Origin: Paenibacillus oralis
GTDB taxonomy: Bacteria > Bacillota > Bacilli > Paenibacillales > Paenibacillaceae
Length of the DNA: 64,000 nucleotides
Assembly (NCBI RefSeq): GCF_003863965.1
Contig: NZ_RRCN01000001.1
Span: forward strand, 3,306,304-3,370,303
Direction of reading: 5' to 3'
Under the pieces are notes generated by a model. The model made no database searches. It was given only the letters and a program-made list of their open reading frames with translations, and was not told where the DNA came from. Position 1 is the stretch's first letter; each line of letters opens with the position of its first letter. The position numbers were made by a program, and so were the translations under genes. Below are positions 40,328-49,455 of this stretch, in pieces.

Positions 40328-40360
40328 ATCCGGATACACGTGTCCGGATTTTTATTTTTT
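40328..40360 (+). terminator. terminator upstream of the sigma-54 promoter
   Basis: ATCCGGATAC pairs with GTGTCCGGAT (one wobble), followed by TTTTTATTTTTT. It faces the plus strand, where no gene precedes it within the 437-base gap, so it either insulates the promoter or ends an unannotated small RNA starting between 40090 and 40320. Confidence 0.7.
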
Positions 40361-40398
40361 GCTGGAGTGCCGGGCTTTTCCGCCACTGTCATCGGAGT

Positions 40399-40415
40399 TT
40401 GGCACGGTTTTTGCT
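40399..40415 (+). promoter_or_regulatory. sigma-54 (-24/-12) promoter of the CoA-transferase operon
   Basis: TTGGCACG-GTTT-TTGCT matches the consensus exactly, with GG at 40401-40402 and GC at 40413-40414, 12 bases apart. Transcription should begin near 40426, ahead of the gene at 40464. Confidence 0.88.
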
Positions 40416-40463
40416 TGTTAGTTTAATTGAAACACATTTTAGCTGCAACGAGGTGAAGGAAAG

Positions 40464-41129
40464 TTGAATGACAAAGTAATTCGGCTCGACGAGGCGCTTT
40501 CATTCCTCAGGAGCGGAATGACGGTCATGATGGGCGGGTTCATGGGCGTTGGCGCTCCCGAGGGGTTGGTGCGGGCGATCCTGGACAGCAGGCTGGATCA
40601 ATTGACGCTGATCTCCAGCGATACGGGAACGGTCGACAAAGGCTGCGGGCCGCTGATCGTCCAGCGCCGGGTGAAGAAACTGGTGGCCTCCCATATCGGC
40701 ACCAATCCGGAGACGGGCCGGCAAATGATCGCCGGCGAACTGGAAGTGGAACTGACCCCGCAGGGCACGTTCGCCGAACGGATCCGCGCGGGCGGCGCCG
40801 GCTTGGGCGGCGTGTTGACCCGCACGGGACTCGGCACCCTGGTGGAAGAGGGCAAGCCGAAGGTGACCGTGGACGGCCGGGAATATTTGCTGGAAACCCC
40901 GCTGCGCGCCGACGTGGCCTTGCTGAAAGCTTACAAGGCGGACCGGGCGGGCAATTTGGTGTTCCGCAAGTCGGCGCGCAATTTTAACCCGATCATGGCT
41001 TTGGCTGCGGATATGATTATCGCGGAAGCCGAGCAGATCGTGGAGACTGGCGAGCTGGCCCCGGACAGCATTGTCACTCCGGGGATATTGGTGGACAAAA
41101 TCGTGCAAAGCGGAGGTGAACGGGAATGA
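40464..41129 (+). CDS. CoA-transferase subunit A (family I)
   Basis: A 221-residue alpha subunit of the acetoacetate/3-oxoacid CoA-transferase family (AtoD/ScoA-like): MTVMMGGFMGVGAPEGLV and GGAGLGGVLTRTGLGT are typical. The start is TTG after GAGGTGA; an out-of-frame ATG lies five bases further. The stop overlaps the subunit B start. It moves CoA between short-chain acids and is the first gene of the sigma-54 operon. Confidence 0.88.
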   Translation: MNDKVIRLDEALSFLRSGMTVMMGGFMGVGAPEGLVRAILDSRLDQLTLISSDTGTVDKGCGPLIVQRRVKKLVASHIGTNPETGRQMIAGELEVELTPQGTFAERIRAGGAGLGGVLTRTGLGTLVEEGKPKVTVDGREYLLETPLRADVALLKAYKADRAGNLVFRKSARNFNPIMALAADMIIAEAEQIVETGELAPDSIVTPGILVDKIVQSGGERE

Positions 41130-41785
41130 AGGGAAGCGAAACGGAGGCTCTGACGGCCAAACAGAAAATCGCCAAACGGGTGGCGCTGGAAATCCGCGAC
41201 GGGGATGTGGTGAATCTCGGCATCGGGCTGCCCACATTGATTCCCGGTTTTCTGGACCCGCGGATCGATATCCAGATTCAATCCGAAAACGGGTTTATCG
41301 GCCTGGCGGATGTGAACGAACAGACGGACAAGGATCTGGTGAATGCGGGCGGTCAGCCGACCGGCCTTCGCTCCGGGGGCAGCTATTTCGACAGCTCCGT
41401 GTCGTTTGCGCTAATTCGCGGCGGTCATGTGGACGTGTCCGTGCTCGGTGGACTTGAGGTGGATGAGCTAGGCAATTTGGCCAACTGGATGGTTCCTGGA
41501 AAAATGGTGCCGGGCATGGGCGGAGCGATGGATTTGGTCACCGGCGCCAAAAAAGTCATCATCGCCATGGAGCATTGCGCCAAGGACGGCGCGGCGAAAA
41601 TCGTCAAGTGCTGCACGCTGCCGCTGACGGCCGTCGGCGTGGTGTCCATGATCGTTACCGAGCTGGCCGTGTTCCGCTTTGCGGAGCGGGGGCTGGAGCT
41701 GATCGAACTGGCGGACGGCGTTGACCTGGACACGGTAAAAGCGAAAACCTTGGCGTCTTTTGCCGTCAATCTGCAGCAACTTTGA
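41126..41785 (+). CDS. CoA-transferase subunit B (family I)
   Basis: A 219-residue beta subunit with the catalytic glutamate in IQSENGFIG and family stretches VNLGIGLPTLIP and LGGLEVDELGNLANW. It overlaps subunit A by ATGA, giving coupled translation. With the thiolase it would convert a 3-oxoacid such as acetoacetate to its CoA ester and then to acetyl-CoA. Confidence 0.9.
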   Translation: MKGSETEALTAKQKIAKRVALEIRDGDVVNLGIGLPTLIPGFLDPRIDIQIQSENGFIGLADVNEQTDKDLVNAGGQPTGLRSGGSYFDSSVSFALIRGGHVDVSVLGGLEVDELGNLANWMVPGKMVPGMGGAMDLVTGAKKVIIAMEHCAKDGAAKIVKCCTLPLTAVGVVSMIVTELAVFRFAERGLELIELADGVDLDTVKAKTLASFAVNLQQL

Positions 41786-41855
41786 TGGCAAGTTCGATGA
41801 GCCAGGTTTTCAATACCGGGAAGAACAATCTCTTTAACGAAAGGAAGGAAGCAAT

Positions 41856-43037
41856 TTGAACGAGGTAGTCATAGTAAGCGCCGTCCGTACGGCAATTGGA
41901 GCTTTTATGGGAGCGTTGGGGGAGGTCCCCGCCGCAGAGCTTGGGGCCGCCGTAATCAGGGAAGCGGTAAGCCGGGCGCAGATTTCCGCGGACATGGTGG
42001 ATGAAGTGTTCATGGGGAACGTGCTTCAGGCTGGCGAAAAGCAAAACCCGGCGCGCCGCGCCGCTTTGCTGGCGGGATTGCCGCAGGAGGTGCCGGCGAC
42101 TTCGTTGAACTTGTTGTGCGGGTCCGGGTTGAAAGCGGTTCACCTCGCTTCCCAGGCCATCTATAGCGGGGAGGCGGAGATCGTGGTGGCCGGCGGCATG
42201 GAATCGATGAGCACCGCCCCTTACGTGCTGCCAGGAGCGCGCCAAGGATACCGGATGGGCGACCGGGCGGTGGTGGACAGCATGGTGAGCGACGGCTTGA
42301 CCTGCTCGATGGGCGGCTACCATATGGGGATTACGGCGGAAAATATCGCCGCGAAGTACGGCATCAGCCGCGCGGAGCAGGATGAGTACGCCGCCCGCAG
42401 CCAGCAAAAAGCGGTCGAGGCCATCCGCAAGGGGGTCTTTGCCGAGGAGATCGTCCCCGTATCCGTGCCGCAGCGCCGGGGTGAGCCTGTGATTTTTGCC
42501 ACAGATGAGAGCCCGCGCGAAGGGGTTACAGTAGAGAAACTGGCAAAGCTGAAACCGGCCTTTACCGAGGCGGGCAGCGTGACGGCGGGCAACGCGTCGG
42601 GCATCAACGACGGCGCGGCCGCGCTGGTGCTGATGAGCCGGCGCAAGGCCGAAGCGCTTGGCATCAAGCCGCTGGCCGTTGTCCGCGCCAACGCAAGCGC
42701 CGGCGTCGATCCGGCGATCATGGGCACCGGGCCGATCCCGGCGACCCGCAAGGCGCTGGCCAAGGCGGGCTTGACTGTAGCCGACATCGACTTGATCGAA
42801 GCCAATGAGGCGTTTGCGGCGCAGGCGCTGGCGGTGGCCCGCGAGCTGGGCTTTCCGGAGGACCGCTTAAACGTCAACGGCGGCGCCGTGGCGCTGGGTC
42901 ATCCGATCGGAGCCAGCGGCGCGCGGGTGCTCGTGACGCTGCTGTACGAGATGAAGCGGCGTTGCGCCGGACGCGGCCTGGCTACGCTTTGTATTGGCGG
43001 CGGCATGGGCGTGTCCACGATCGTGGAGCTGGTATAG
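41856..43037 (+). CDS. acetyl-CoA C-acetyltransferase (thiolase)
   Basis: A 393-residue thiolase. The acyl-accepting Cys lies in [21 protein letters not shown] carries the active-site Asn and His region; [12 protein letters not shown] and CIGGGMGV complete the catalytic set. The TTG start follows AAAGGAAGG. It cleaves acetoacetyl-CoA to two acetyl-CoA in the presumed direction of this operon. Confidence 0.92.
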   Translation: MNEVVIVSAVRTAIGAFMGALGEVPAAELGAAVIREAVSRAQISADMVDEVFMGNVLQAGEKQNPARRAALLAGLPQEVPATSLNLLCGSGLKAVHLASQAIYSGEAEIVVAGGMESMSTAPYVLPGARQGYRMGDRAVVDSMVSDGLTCSMGGYHMGITAENIAAKYGISRAEQDEYAARSQQKAVEAIRKGVFAEEIVPVSVPQRRGEPVIFATDESPREGVTVEKLAKLKPAFTEAGSVTAGNASGINDGAAALVLMSRRKAEALGIKPLAVVRANASAGVDPAIMGTGPIPATRKALAKAGLTVADIDLIEANEAFAAQALAVARELGFPEDRLNVNGGAVALGHPIGASGARVLVTLLYEMKRRCAGRGLATLCIGGGMGVSTIVELV

Positions 43038-43083
43038 CGCCTAAGCCATATTTTTCAGTACAGACTGTATCTGGAGGTAGAAT

Positions 43084-44376
43084 ATGCTGGCTTTGCTAGG
43101 TATTTTAACGATTGCTCTATTTCTGTATTTAATTATGACCAAAAAGGTGTCGGTCATTGTCGCGCTGGTGATCGTACCGGTTTTGTTCGCGATAATCGGC
43201 GGATTTTGGGATCAGCTGGGGGAGGCTACTTTAAACGGCGTGATCCAGGTGGCTCCAACGGGCATTATGCTGATGTTCGCCGTTCTCTATTTCGGACTGA
43301 TGTCCGATGCCGGGCTGTTTGATCCTATAATCAAAAAAGTGGTGTCCGCCGTCAAAGGCGATCCGCTGAAAATTATTGTCGGCACGGCGGCGGTGACGAT
43401 GCTCGTGCATCTGGACGGCGACGGGACCGCGACCTTCATGATTACGATCACCGCTTTCCTGCCGATTTACAAGCGCATCGGGATCAACAAGCTGATCTTG
43501 CCTTGTGTGGTCGCTTTGGGGGCAGGGACGATGCATCTCGTTCCCTGGTCGGGGACACAGGCGCGGGCCATGTCCGCGCTGCAAACCGATGCCAGCCAGA
43601 TGTTCACCGCGATTCTTCCGTCCATGGCCGGCGGGATCATCTATGTGCTGGCGGTCGCTTTTTTCCTGGGCTTAAGGGAGCGCAAGCGGCTGGGCGTCAT
43701 TGATTTCAACTACAATATGGAAGAAGAATTGACCGAGGAACAAAAGGCGATGCGCCGTCCCAAGCTGTTCTGGTTTAACGCGGTGTTCACGGTGCTGTTG
43801 ATCGTCGGTCTGATGACGCATGTTTTTCCGCATACGATTTTGTTTATGATTGGGTTTGCCGTGGCCCTGCTGGTCAATTATCCCAAACTGAAAGAGCAGT
43901 CGGCGCGTTTGAACGCCCATGCCAAAAGCATTGTGCTCGTGACCAGCATGATTTTTGCGGCCGGCATCTTTTCCGGCATCCTGAACGGTACGGGGATGAT
44001 CGCCGCCATGGCCGATTCGCTGGTCTCAATCGTGCCCGATTCGATGGCGCGGTTCCTGCCGCTGATTCTAGCCGTCATTAGCATGCCGCTGAGTCTGGTG
44101 TTTACGCCGGACGCGTTCTATTACGGGATGCTGCCGATTTTGGCCCAAGCGGTGGCCAACTTTGGGATGGACCCGATCGAAATCGGACGGGCCGCCATCT
44201 TCGGACAGATGACCGTCGGTTTTCCGCTCAGCCCGCTCACGGCGTCGACGTTTCTGCTCGTCGCCCTCTCCGAGGTGGACCTGGCGGAGCACCAGAAATT
44301 TACTTTCAAGTGGGCCTGGGGAACGTCGCTTGTGTTTACCGTTATAGCGCTCATCACAGGAACCATATCGATATAA
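43084..44376 (+). CDS. CitMHS-family carboxylate transporter
   Basis: A 430-residue membrane protein with about 12 hydrophobic segments of the citrate-Mg:H symporter family (CitM/CitH): VHLDGDGTATFMITITAFLP and VPWSGTQARAMSAL are characteristic. GGAGG precedes the start. In this operon the imported acid need not be citrate; it more likely feeds the CoA-transferase and AtuA steps. Confidence 0.88.
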   Translation: MLALLGILTIALFLYLIMTKKVSVIVALVIVPVLFAIIGGFWDQLGEATLNGVIQVAPTGIMLMFAVLYFGLMSDAGLFDPIIKKVVSAVKGDPLKIIVGTAAVTMLVHLDGDGTATFMITITAFLPIYKRIGINKLILPCVVALGAGTMHLVPWSGTQARAMSALQTDASQMFTAILPSMAGGIIYVLAVAFFLGLRERKRLGVIDFNYNMEEELTEEQKAMRRPKLFWFNAVFTVLLIVGLMTHVFPHTILFMIGFAVALLVNYPKLKEQSARLNAHAKSIVLVTSMIFAAGIFSGILNGTGMIAAMADSLVSIVPDSMARFLPLILAVISMPLSLVFTPDAFYYGMLPILAQAVANFGMDPIEIGRAAIFGQMTVGFPLSPLTASTFLLVALSEVDLAEHQKFTFKWAWGTSLVFTVIALITGTISI

Positions 44377-44405
44377 AAGACAAAAAAGTGGAGGACTGAT
44401 AAGCA

Positions 44406-45761
44406 ATGAAAGCAATCCGTATTGGCGCGGGAGCGGGGTACGCCGGAGACCGTCTGGAACCGGCCTTGGAGCTGATGGAAAAAGGCAACCTCGACTATAT
44501 CATGTTCGAATGTCTGGCGGAACGCACCATCGCGATCGCGCAGCAGCAGAAATTGAAGGACCCGGCAAAAGGCTACAACCATTTGCTGGAGCACCGGATG
44601 GTCAAAGTGCTGCCCCTTTGCAAACGGCATAATGTGAAAGTCATTACAAACATGGGGGCGGCCAACCCATTGTCCGCGGCGCAAAAAATCAAAGAGATCG
44701 CCCAGAGCCTCGGTATCACCGGTCTTAAAATCGCCGCCGTGACCGGAGACGACATCGCGGACAAAATCGACCGATATGTCGACTATCCGACCGTCGAAAC
44801 CGGCGAGAAGCTAGGTTCCCTGCACTCGTCGATCGTCTCGGCCAACGCCTATATCGGGGCCGCAGGAATCGTGGAAGCGCTGGATGACGGAGCGGATATC
44901 GTTGTCACCGGCCGCGTGGCCGACCCGGCGCTGGCGATCGCCCCGCTCGTTCACGAGTTTGGCTGGAGCATGGAGGATTACGACCTGCTGGCCGCCGGGA
45001 CGGTGGCCGGGCATTTGCTGGAGTGCGGAGCGCAGGTTACCGGTGGCTACTACGCCGATCCGGGTTACAAGGATGTGCCGGAGCCGTGGAATATCGGCTT
45101 TCCGATCGCCGAGGTCGACAGCGCCGGAAATATTGTGATTGAAAAGCTCCCGGATACCGGAGGCGTGGTCAATAAGGATACGATTAAAGAACAGCTGCTG
45201 TACGAAATCCATGACCCGGCCAATTATCTGACTCCGGATGTGGTGGCCGATTTTACGGAGCTGACCGTTGAAGAAATCGGATTAAACCAGGTTAGAGTGA
45301 CGGGAGCCAAAGGAAAAGCCAAGACGGGTTTTTATAAAACGAGTGTGGGATATCAAGATTGTTATATTGGCGAAGGCGAAATGAGCTACGGCGGCAGCGG
45401 GGCTTACAAACGGGCCAAGCTGGCCGGAGAAATCGTAGCCAAACGGCTGGAGCTGCTGCAGGTGCCGATCCAGGAGCTGCGCGTGGATTACATCGGAGTA
45501 AATTCATTGTACGGAAATAAAATTTCCCGTATGATTAATGCTGATTTTGACGGGCTAAGCGAAGTCCGCCTGCGGGTGGCGGGGAGAACGCTCGAACGCA
45601 AACACGCGGCCGTGATCGGCAATGAGGTGGAGGCGCTGTACACCAATGGGCCGGCCGGCGGTGGCGGGGCCCGGGCGGGCGTCAAAGAGATCGTGTCGAT
45701 TGCGTCCGTGTTGGTGCCGGCCGAAGATATTGAGATTGCCGTATTTTACGAGGAGGTGTAG
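44406..45761 (+). CDS. AtuA-like protein (DUF1446), acyclic terpene utilisation family
   Basis: A 451-residue protein of the DUF1446/AtuA family: IRIGAGAGYAGDR at the N-terminus, MGAANPLSAAQKI, VVTGRVADPALAIAPLVHEFGW and a Gly-rich TNGPAGGGGARAGV near the end. AtuA is needed for growth on citronellol or geranyl compounds in Pseudomonas, though its reaction is not settled. Here the C-terminal ferredoxin-fold domain found in longer AtuA proteins is a separate gene, four bases downstream. Probably acts on the acid imported by the CitMHS protein or on its CoA ester. Confidence 0.85.
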   Translation: MKAIRIGAGAGYAGDRLEPALELMEKGNLDYIMFECLAERTIAIAQQQKLKDPAKGYNHLLEHRMVKVLPLCKRHNVKVITNMGAANPLSAAQKIKEIAQSLGITGLKIAAVTGDDIADKIDRYVDYPTVETGEKLGSLHSSIVSANAYIGAAGIVEALDDGADIVVTGRVADPALAIAPLVHEFGWSMEDYDLLAAGTVAGHLLECGAQVTGGYYADPGYKDVPEPWNIGFPIAEVDSAGNIVIEKLPDTGGVVNKDTIKEQLLYEIHDPANYLTPDVVADFTELTVEEIGLNQVRVTGAKGKAKTGFYKTSVGYQDCYIGEGEMSYGGSGAYKRAKLAGEIVAKRLELLQVPIQELRVDYIGVNSLYGNKISRMINADFDGLSEVRLRVAGRTLERKHAAVIGNEVEALYTNGPAGGGGARAGVKEIVSIASVLVPAEDIEIAVFYEEV

Positions 45762-45764
45762 ACG

Positions 45765-46073
45765 ATGAAGCTGCGTGAAATTGCCCATTCCCGGACTGGC
45801 GACAAAGGCGATATCTCCAACATTTCGCTGATCGTGTACAAGGAAGCCGATTATGAAGCCGTAAAGGCGCAGGTCACCGCGGAGAAGGTGCGGGAGTTTT
45901 TCAGCGATATTGTCCAGGGAGACGTGGTGCGTTATGAGCTGCCCCGTTTGCATGCTTTGAACTTCGTTATGTCCAAGGCGTTGGGCGGCGGAGTGACCCG
46001 TTCGCTGGCGATCGATATGCATGGCAAAAGCCTTTCCTCGGCGTTTTTGGAGCTGGAGATCGAGTTGGACTAA
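45765..46073 (+). CDS. AtuA-type small partner domain
   Basis: A 102-residue protein beginning MKLREIAHSRTGDKGDISNI, the hallmark of the C-terminal domain of AtuA-type proteins, here as its own polypeptide. It starts four bases after the DUF1446 gene and should form a complex with its product. The last gene of the operon. Confidence 0.8.
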   Translation: MKLREIAHSRTGDKGDISNISLIVYKEADYEAVKAQVTAEKVREFFSDIVQGDVVRYELPRLHALNFVMSKALGGGVTRSLAIDMHGKSLSSAFLELEIELD

Positions 46074-46127
46074 AATGGGGCGCTGTGCATATATTCGGAA
46101 ACATGCTGTGCCGTGCGTATGACGGCA

Positions 46128-46171
46128 AAAGAAGCGCGGTTTGCGCATTGATCGCGCTTCTTTCTTTTTTT
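46128..46171 (+). terminator. intrinsic terminator of the sigma-54 operon
   Basis: AAAGAAGCGCG (46128-46138) pairs perfectly with CGCGCTTCTTT (46153-46163), followed by a run of seven T. Confidence 0.88.
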
Positions 46172-46204
46172 AAAATAGGATGAAACCGTATTCAAGGAGG
46201 CGTT

Positions 46205-47620
46205 ATGTGGAATAAAAGGGAACTGCTGCAGTTGCCGTCCGGTTCGTTGGCCGATTACTTTTTCGCGTTGCTCCGCTCGATTCAGGATGGGCTGTTGGTC
46301 ATTGACAAGGAAGGCGTCGTTCTGTTCATCAATCCCGAATATACCCGGATCACCGGGGTCACCGAAGCGGAGATCGTCGGCAAGCCGCTGCTGTCGGTTC
46401 GCCCCAACGCGCAGTTGGTGGAGGTGATGAAACAGAATAAGGTCGTGGTCGGCATACGGCGTAAGGAGCGGAATGTCGAGTACGTTGTCGATATGGCGCC
46501 GATCGTTCTGGGCGGCCGGGTGGAAGGGGCGGTATCGATTTGCAAAGGCGCCGTTGAGGTCCATGAGCTGGTGAAGAAACTGGAAAAGAACAGCAAGGAA
46601 ATCAAACGGCTGCAGCAAGGTATGAGCAGCTTGAGCAAGGCCAAATACAGCTTCGAGCATATCATCGGCGCGGAAGGTGATCTGAAAGCGGTGATCGCCA
46701 AGGCGAAAAAGGTGGCCCGGTCCTCGATTTCGGTCGTGATTTACGGGGAGAGCGGGACAGGCAAAGAGCTGCTGGCTCAGGCGATCCACAATGAGAGTGA
46801 CCGCAACGACAAACCATTTGTGGCCGTCAACTGCGCCGCCATCCCCGAAGCGCTGCTGGAAAGCGAGCTGTTTGGCTATGAGGAGGGCGCTTTTACGAAC
46901 GCCAAACGCGGGGGAAAACTCGGTTTATTCGAGCTGGCGCATCAAGGCACGCTTTTTCTGGATGAAATTTCGGAGCTGCCTTACGATATTCAAGCCAAGC
47001 TGCTGCGGGTGCTGCAGGAATCGGCCATCCGCCGGGTGGGCGGCGTTAGCGAGCTGGAGGTGGATGTGCGGGTGATCGCCGCGGCCAACAAGGATTTGGC
47101 CCAGATGGTGGAGAAGGGGCGGTTCCGGGAGGATCTTTTTTACCGGCTTAACGCTTTTATGCTGCAATTGCCGCCGCTTCGCGCCAGGCACCGCGATATC
47201 GAGGCGATCGTGGATTCCATGCTAAAGCACGAGACGCGCACCAACGGCCTTGATGCCGAAGCGTACATCGTCGAGCCCGAGGTGATGGATATTTTTGCCC
47301 GGTATCATTGGCCCGGCAACGTTCGCCAGCTCAAAAACGTGATCGACTACGCCGTTTGCATGGTCGAAGGGAACACGATCACACCGCGCGACCTGCCGGA
47401 TTACATCCGCCAGGAGCACGCGGAGCGGCGGCCGGCCAGCCAAGGCGGCGGAAGCTTAAAAGAAGCCGTCGAGCAAGCGGAACGCGCCGGGATCGCCCAA
47501 GCGTTAAAGCGGACGGACAATACTTTGGAAGGCCGCAGACAAGCCGCGCAAATGCTCGGCGTCTCCCTGGCCACCCTTTACAATAAAATCAAAAAATACG
47601 ACCTGGAAGAAATCTCATAA
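46205..47620 (+). CDS. sigma-54-dependent activator, PAS-AAA-Fis, with GAFTNA loop
   Basis: A 471-residue enhancer-binding protein. PAS domain (about 20-120), coiled linker, AAA+ domain with Walker A GESGTGKE (181-188) and Walker B TLFLDEI, and a C-terminal Fis helix-turn-helix (about 428-468). The sigma-54-contacting loop, normally GAFTGA, reads GAFTNA (228-233). The lack of a receiver domain and presence of PAS suggest direct sensing of a metabolite. It follows the operon terminator and is the obvious activator of the promoter at 40399. Confidence 0.88.
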   Translation: MWNKRELLQLPSGSLADYFFALLRSIQDGLLVIDKEGVVLFINPEYTRITGVTEAEIVGKPLLSVRPNAQLVEVMKQNKVVVGIRRKERNVEYVVDMAPIVLGGRVEGAVSICKGAVEVHELVKKLEKNSKEIKRLQQGMSSLSKAKYSFEHIIGAEGDLKAVIAKAKKVARSSISVVIYGESGTGKELLAQAIHNESDRNDKPFVAVNCAAIPEALLESELFGYEEGAFTNAKRGGKLGLFELAHQGTLFLDEISELPYDIQAKLLRVLQESAIRRVGGVSELEVDVRVIAAANKDLAQMVEKGRFREDLFYRLNAFMLQLPPLRARHRDIEAIVDSMLKHETRTNGLDAEAYIVEPEVMDIFARYHWPGNVRQLKNVIDYAVCMVEGNTITPRDLPDYIRQEHAERRPASQGGGSLKEAVEQAERAGIAQALKRTDNTLEGRRQAAQMLGVSLATLYNKIKKYDLEEIS

Positions 47621-47739
47621 GCAGTTTATTGTGCGGACCGGAGGATGCCGGTCTATTATTTATTTACATTATAAAATTTCGGGCATGGGTAGAGAGCGAT
47701 GCGCAGGTAGAGAGAGGAGGAGAAGAGTAACCTGGGGGC

Positions 47740-47922
47740 TAAGGGACACCAGAGCCGTTATTTTCGAAAAAACGGGAGTTTGCAAAATGTAACGGACACA
47801 GATGACGTTATTTCCCTCAAATCGGCCTGGATGAACGGGTTTAGAGCGAAATAGGGTCGCCTGTGTCCGTTAGACTGGGAAATACCCGGGAAATGGGCGG
47901 ATAAGGTCCGTGGTGTCCGTTA
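47740..47922. repeat. composite fold-back repeat, AACGGACAC family
   Basis: The 502-base gap after the activator contains no gene. Two forward units (47740-47766 and 47790-47816, TAACGGACACAGATGACGTT type) are followed by two reverse units (47846-47872 and 47897-47922, ending TGTCCGTTA). The layout of two forward plus two reverse is the same as for the unrelated TGCAAAAG family at 10.0 and 19.6 kb. A weak hairpin (GACCGG/CCGGTC near 47640) may terminate the activator gene. Confidence 0.7.
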
Positions 47923-48122
47923 GAGCAGCGTCCAAAGTAGAAGTCAGAGCCACTAAGGACGCCGGCGGGCGTTTTTCTTAATTGGTTGGGAGAAGCGTAA
48001 AATGAACAAAATATATGCTTGTGAATATTTGCTTTAATGAAAGCATGGGGGAAACTAGGGATTATTGCGATTACTTCCAATCTGCGATTCATCATAATTC
48101 AAAATCGCTCACTACTAACAAT

Positions 48123-48368
48123 TTATAGCTTCATTTCATCTTCAAATCTTTTGAAAAAAGCAGCAAGGCTAATGTGAAGCGCCTTAGTCAAAGAAATAAT
48201 GGTGAGTAGGGACGGGGCCTTCTCTCCATTTTCTAACTCACTTATATATGATCGATCAACACGGGAAAATAAGCTCAATTGATCTTGTGTCATTTGATTT
48301 TCTTTTCGAAGTTCTCGAAGGACTCTTCCAAAAGCGAGGAGTTCTTTTGGTTTATTATGATTTTCCAC
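48123..48368 (-). CDS. XRE-family DNA-binding protein
   Basis: An 81-residue protein that is essentially one Cro/CI-type helix-turn-helix: LRELRKENQMTQDQLSLFS, RSYISELENGEKAPSLLTI. No extra sensor domain. Function and targets unknown. It lies in an A+T-rich gap next to a broken gene, suggesting a locally rearranged region. Confidence 0.8.
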   Translation of the reverse strand: MENHNKPKELLAFGRVLRELRKENQMTQDQLSLFSRVDRSYISELENGEKAPSLLTIISLTKALHISLAAFFKRFEDEMKL

Positions 48369-48533
48369 AGTTAAAACCCCTTAATTTGGTAGTTATTTAA
48401 TAGCGTATGATTTTCTTAACGTACTCCGAATGGAGTGTTTACTTAGCGAGCTATATTTAATCGTTAATGAATAAAACCTTCCCCAGTTGGACATCACGTA
48501 CTGAAACCTACTCCACATGACTGCCTCCTATGA

Positions 48534-48653
48534 AAAATAAAAGAAGATCTGCCTTGGCATTACGGCACCGGGGATTTGGAAATCGTCATCAGGCAGGACG
48601 ACCAAATGGAGGCAGCGAAAACGCAAATCAAGCAAATCTATGAAATGAGCTAA
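48534..48653 (+). pseudogene. 3' remnant of a DUF5655-type gene
   Basis: A frame with no start codon reads KIKEDLPWHYGTGDLEIVIR and continues to EMS before a stop. The HYGTGDLEI-type ending resembles the C-terminus of DUF5655/'predicted transport' domain proteins. Only about 39 codons remain. Identification is from one short motif, so moderate. Confidence 0.5.
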
Positions 48654-48683
48654 TTCGAACATATCCATGACCGTGAATAAACA

Positions 48684-48718
48684 AACCCGCCATAATAACC
48701 TAAGTTACCCGGCGGGTT
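48684..48718 (-). terminator. terminator of the DinB-family gene
   Basis: AACCCGCC and GGCGGGTT pair with a 19-base loop. On the minus strand the stem is followed by TTTGTTTATT, directly after the DinB stop. Confidence 0.7.
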
Positions 48719-48722
48719 AGTG

Positions 48723-49247
48723 CTATTTCTTCAATATCCCCAAATACTCCACCCAAGGCCCGACGTCGGCCTTGTATCGGTTGGCCATGACCCTGGCAAT
48801 TTGCGATAGATGTGTCAAATCATGAACTACCCACGTCGACAGCAGCTCGCTTAGCTTCACTTCGCCAAACTCCGGGTGAATGCCCGTTCGCTCCAGATGC
48901 AACGACGGATCGGCAAGCGCCTTGATTTTATCGATATTTTGCATCCGGAGGGCTTTGAATTCCCGAAGCCGTTGTTCAATCGGAGGATTTAATTGTTCAT
49001 TTAAATGAGCGTACCGGTCAAAGGGAGGTAAAGGCTTGCTTCCACCTTCGTAAAGAATCGATTCCAGCCGCGGTATCCAATTGCTCTTCTCTCCCTCGAT
49101 AAGATGATCGACCACTTCCGAGACATTCCAAGTGCCCTCGCCTTCGTTGCACTTCAGCCAATCCTCGCTTAAGCCGGATAAAAAAGCCTGCAAAGCCGCC
49201 GGCGTGCTTGACAAAACCTCGATGGCTTCCGATAGTTTGAAATGCAT
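48723..49247 (-). CDS. DinB-like protein
   Basis: A 174-residue four-helix protein of the DinB/DUF664 fold with likely metal-binding histidines in VSEVVDHLIEGE and in HDLTHLSQIARV. The start is the ATG at 49247 after AGGAGTGG; a GTG nine bases upstream would overlap the site. Members are thiol-dependent or metal-dependent transferases or stress proteins; the reaction is unknown here. Confidence 0.82.
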   Translation of the reverse strand: MHFKLSEAIEVLSSTPAALQAFLSGLSEDWLKCNEGEGTWNVSEVVDHLIEGEKSNWIPRLESILYEGGSKPLPPFDRYAHLNEQLNPPIEQRLREFKALRMQNIDKIKALADPSLHLERTGIHPEFGEVKLSELLSTWVVHDLTHLSQIARVMANRYKADVGPWVEYLGILKK

Positions 49248-49455
49248 GATAACCACTCCTTTCCCAAAAAGAGAAACAACCTTTTTACTTGTTCTTCAAA
49301 CTTCTGCCCAATCCTCCTATCACCGAATCCACCGGATCGAAGATTTTTATTTTTGATTTAAAAAAACGATCCCCTTCCTGACACATAGTTGTCAACAACG
49401 GTGTTTTACACTGGTTCCAGAAAACAACTTTGATGGCAGGGAAGGAAGGATTTTC

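Noticed and set aside
40202..40426. Plus-strand open frame of 74 codons between rpoN and the CoA-transferase operon.
   Set aside because: It runs through a terminator and the sigma-54 promoter, has no good ribosome site and shows no family features.
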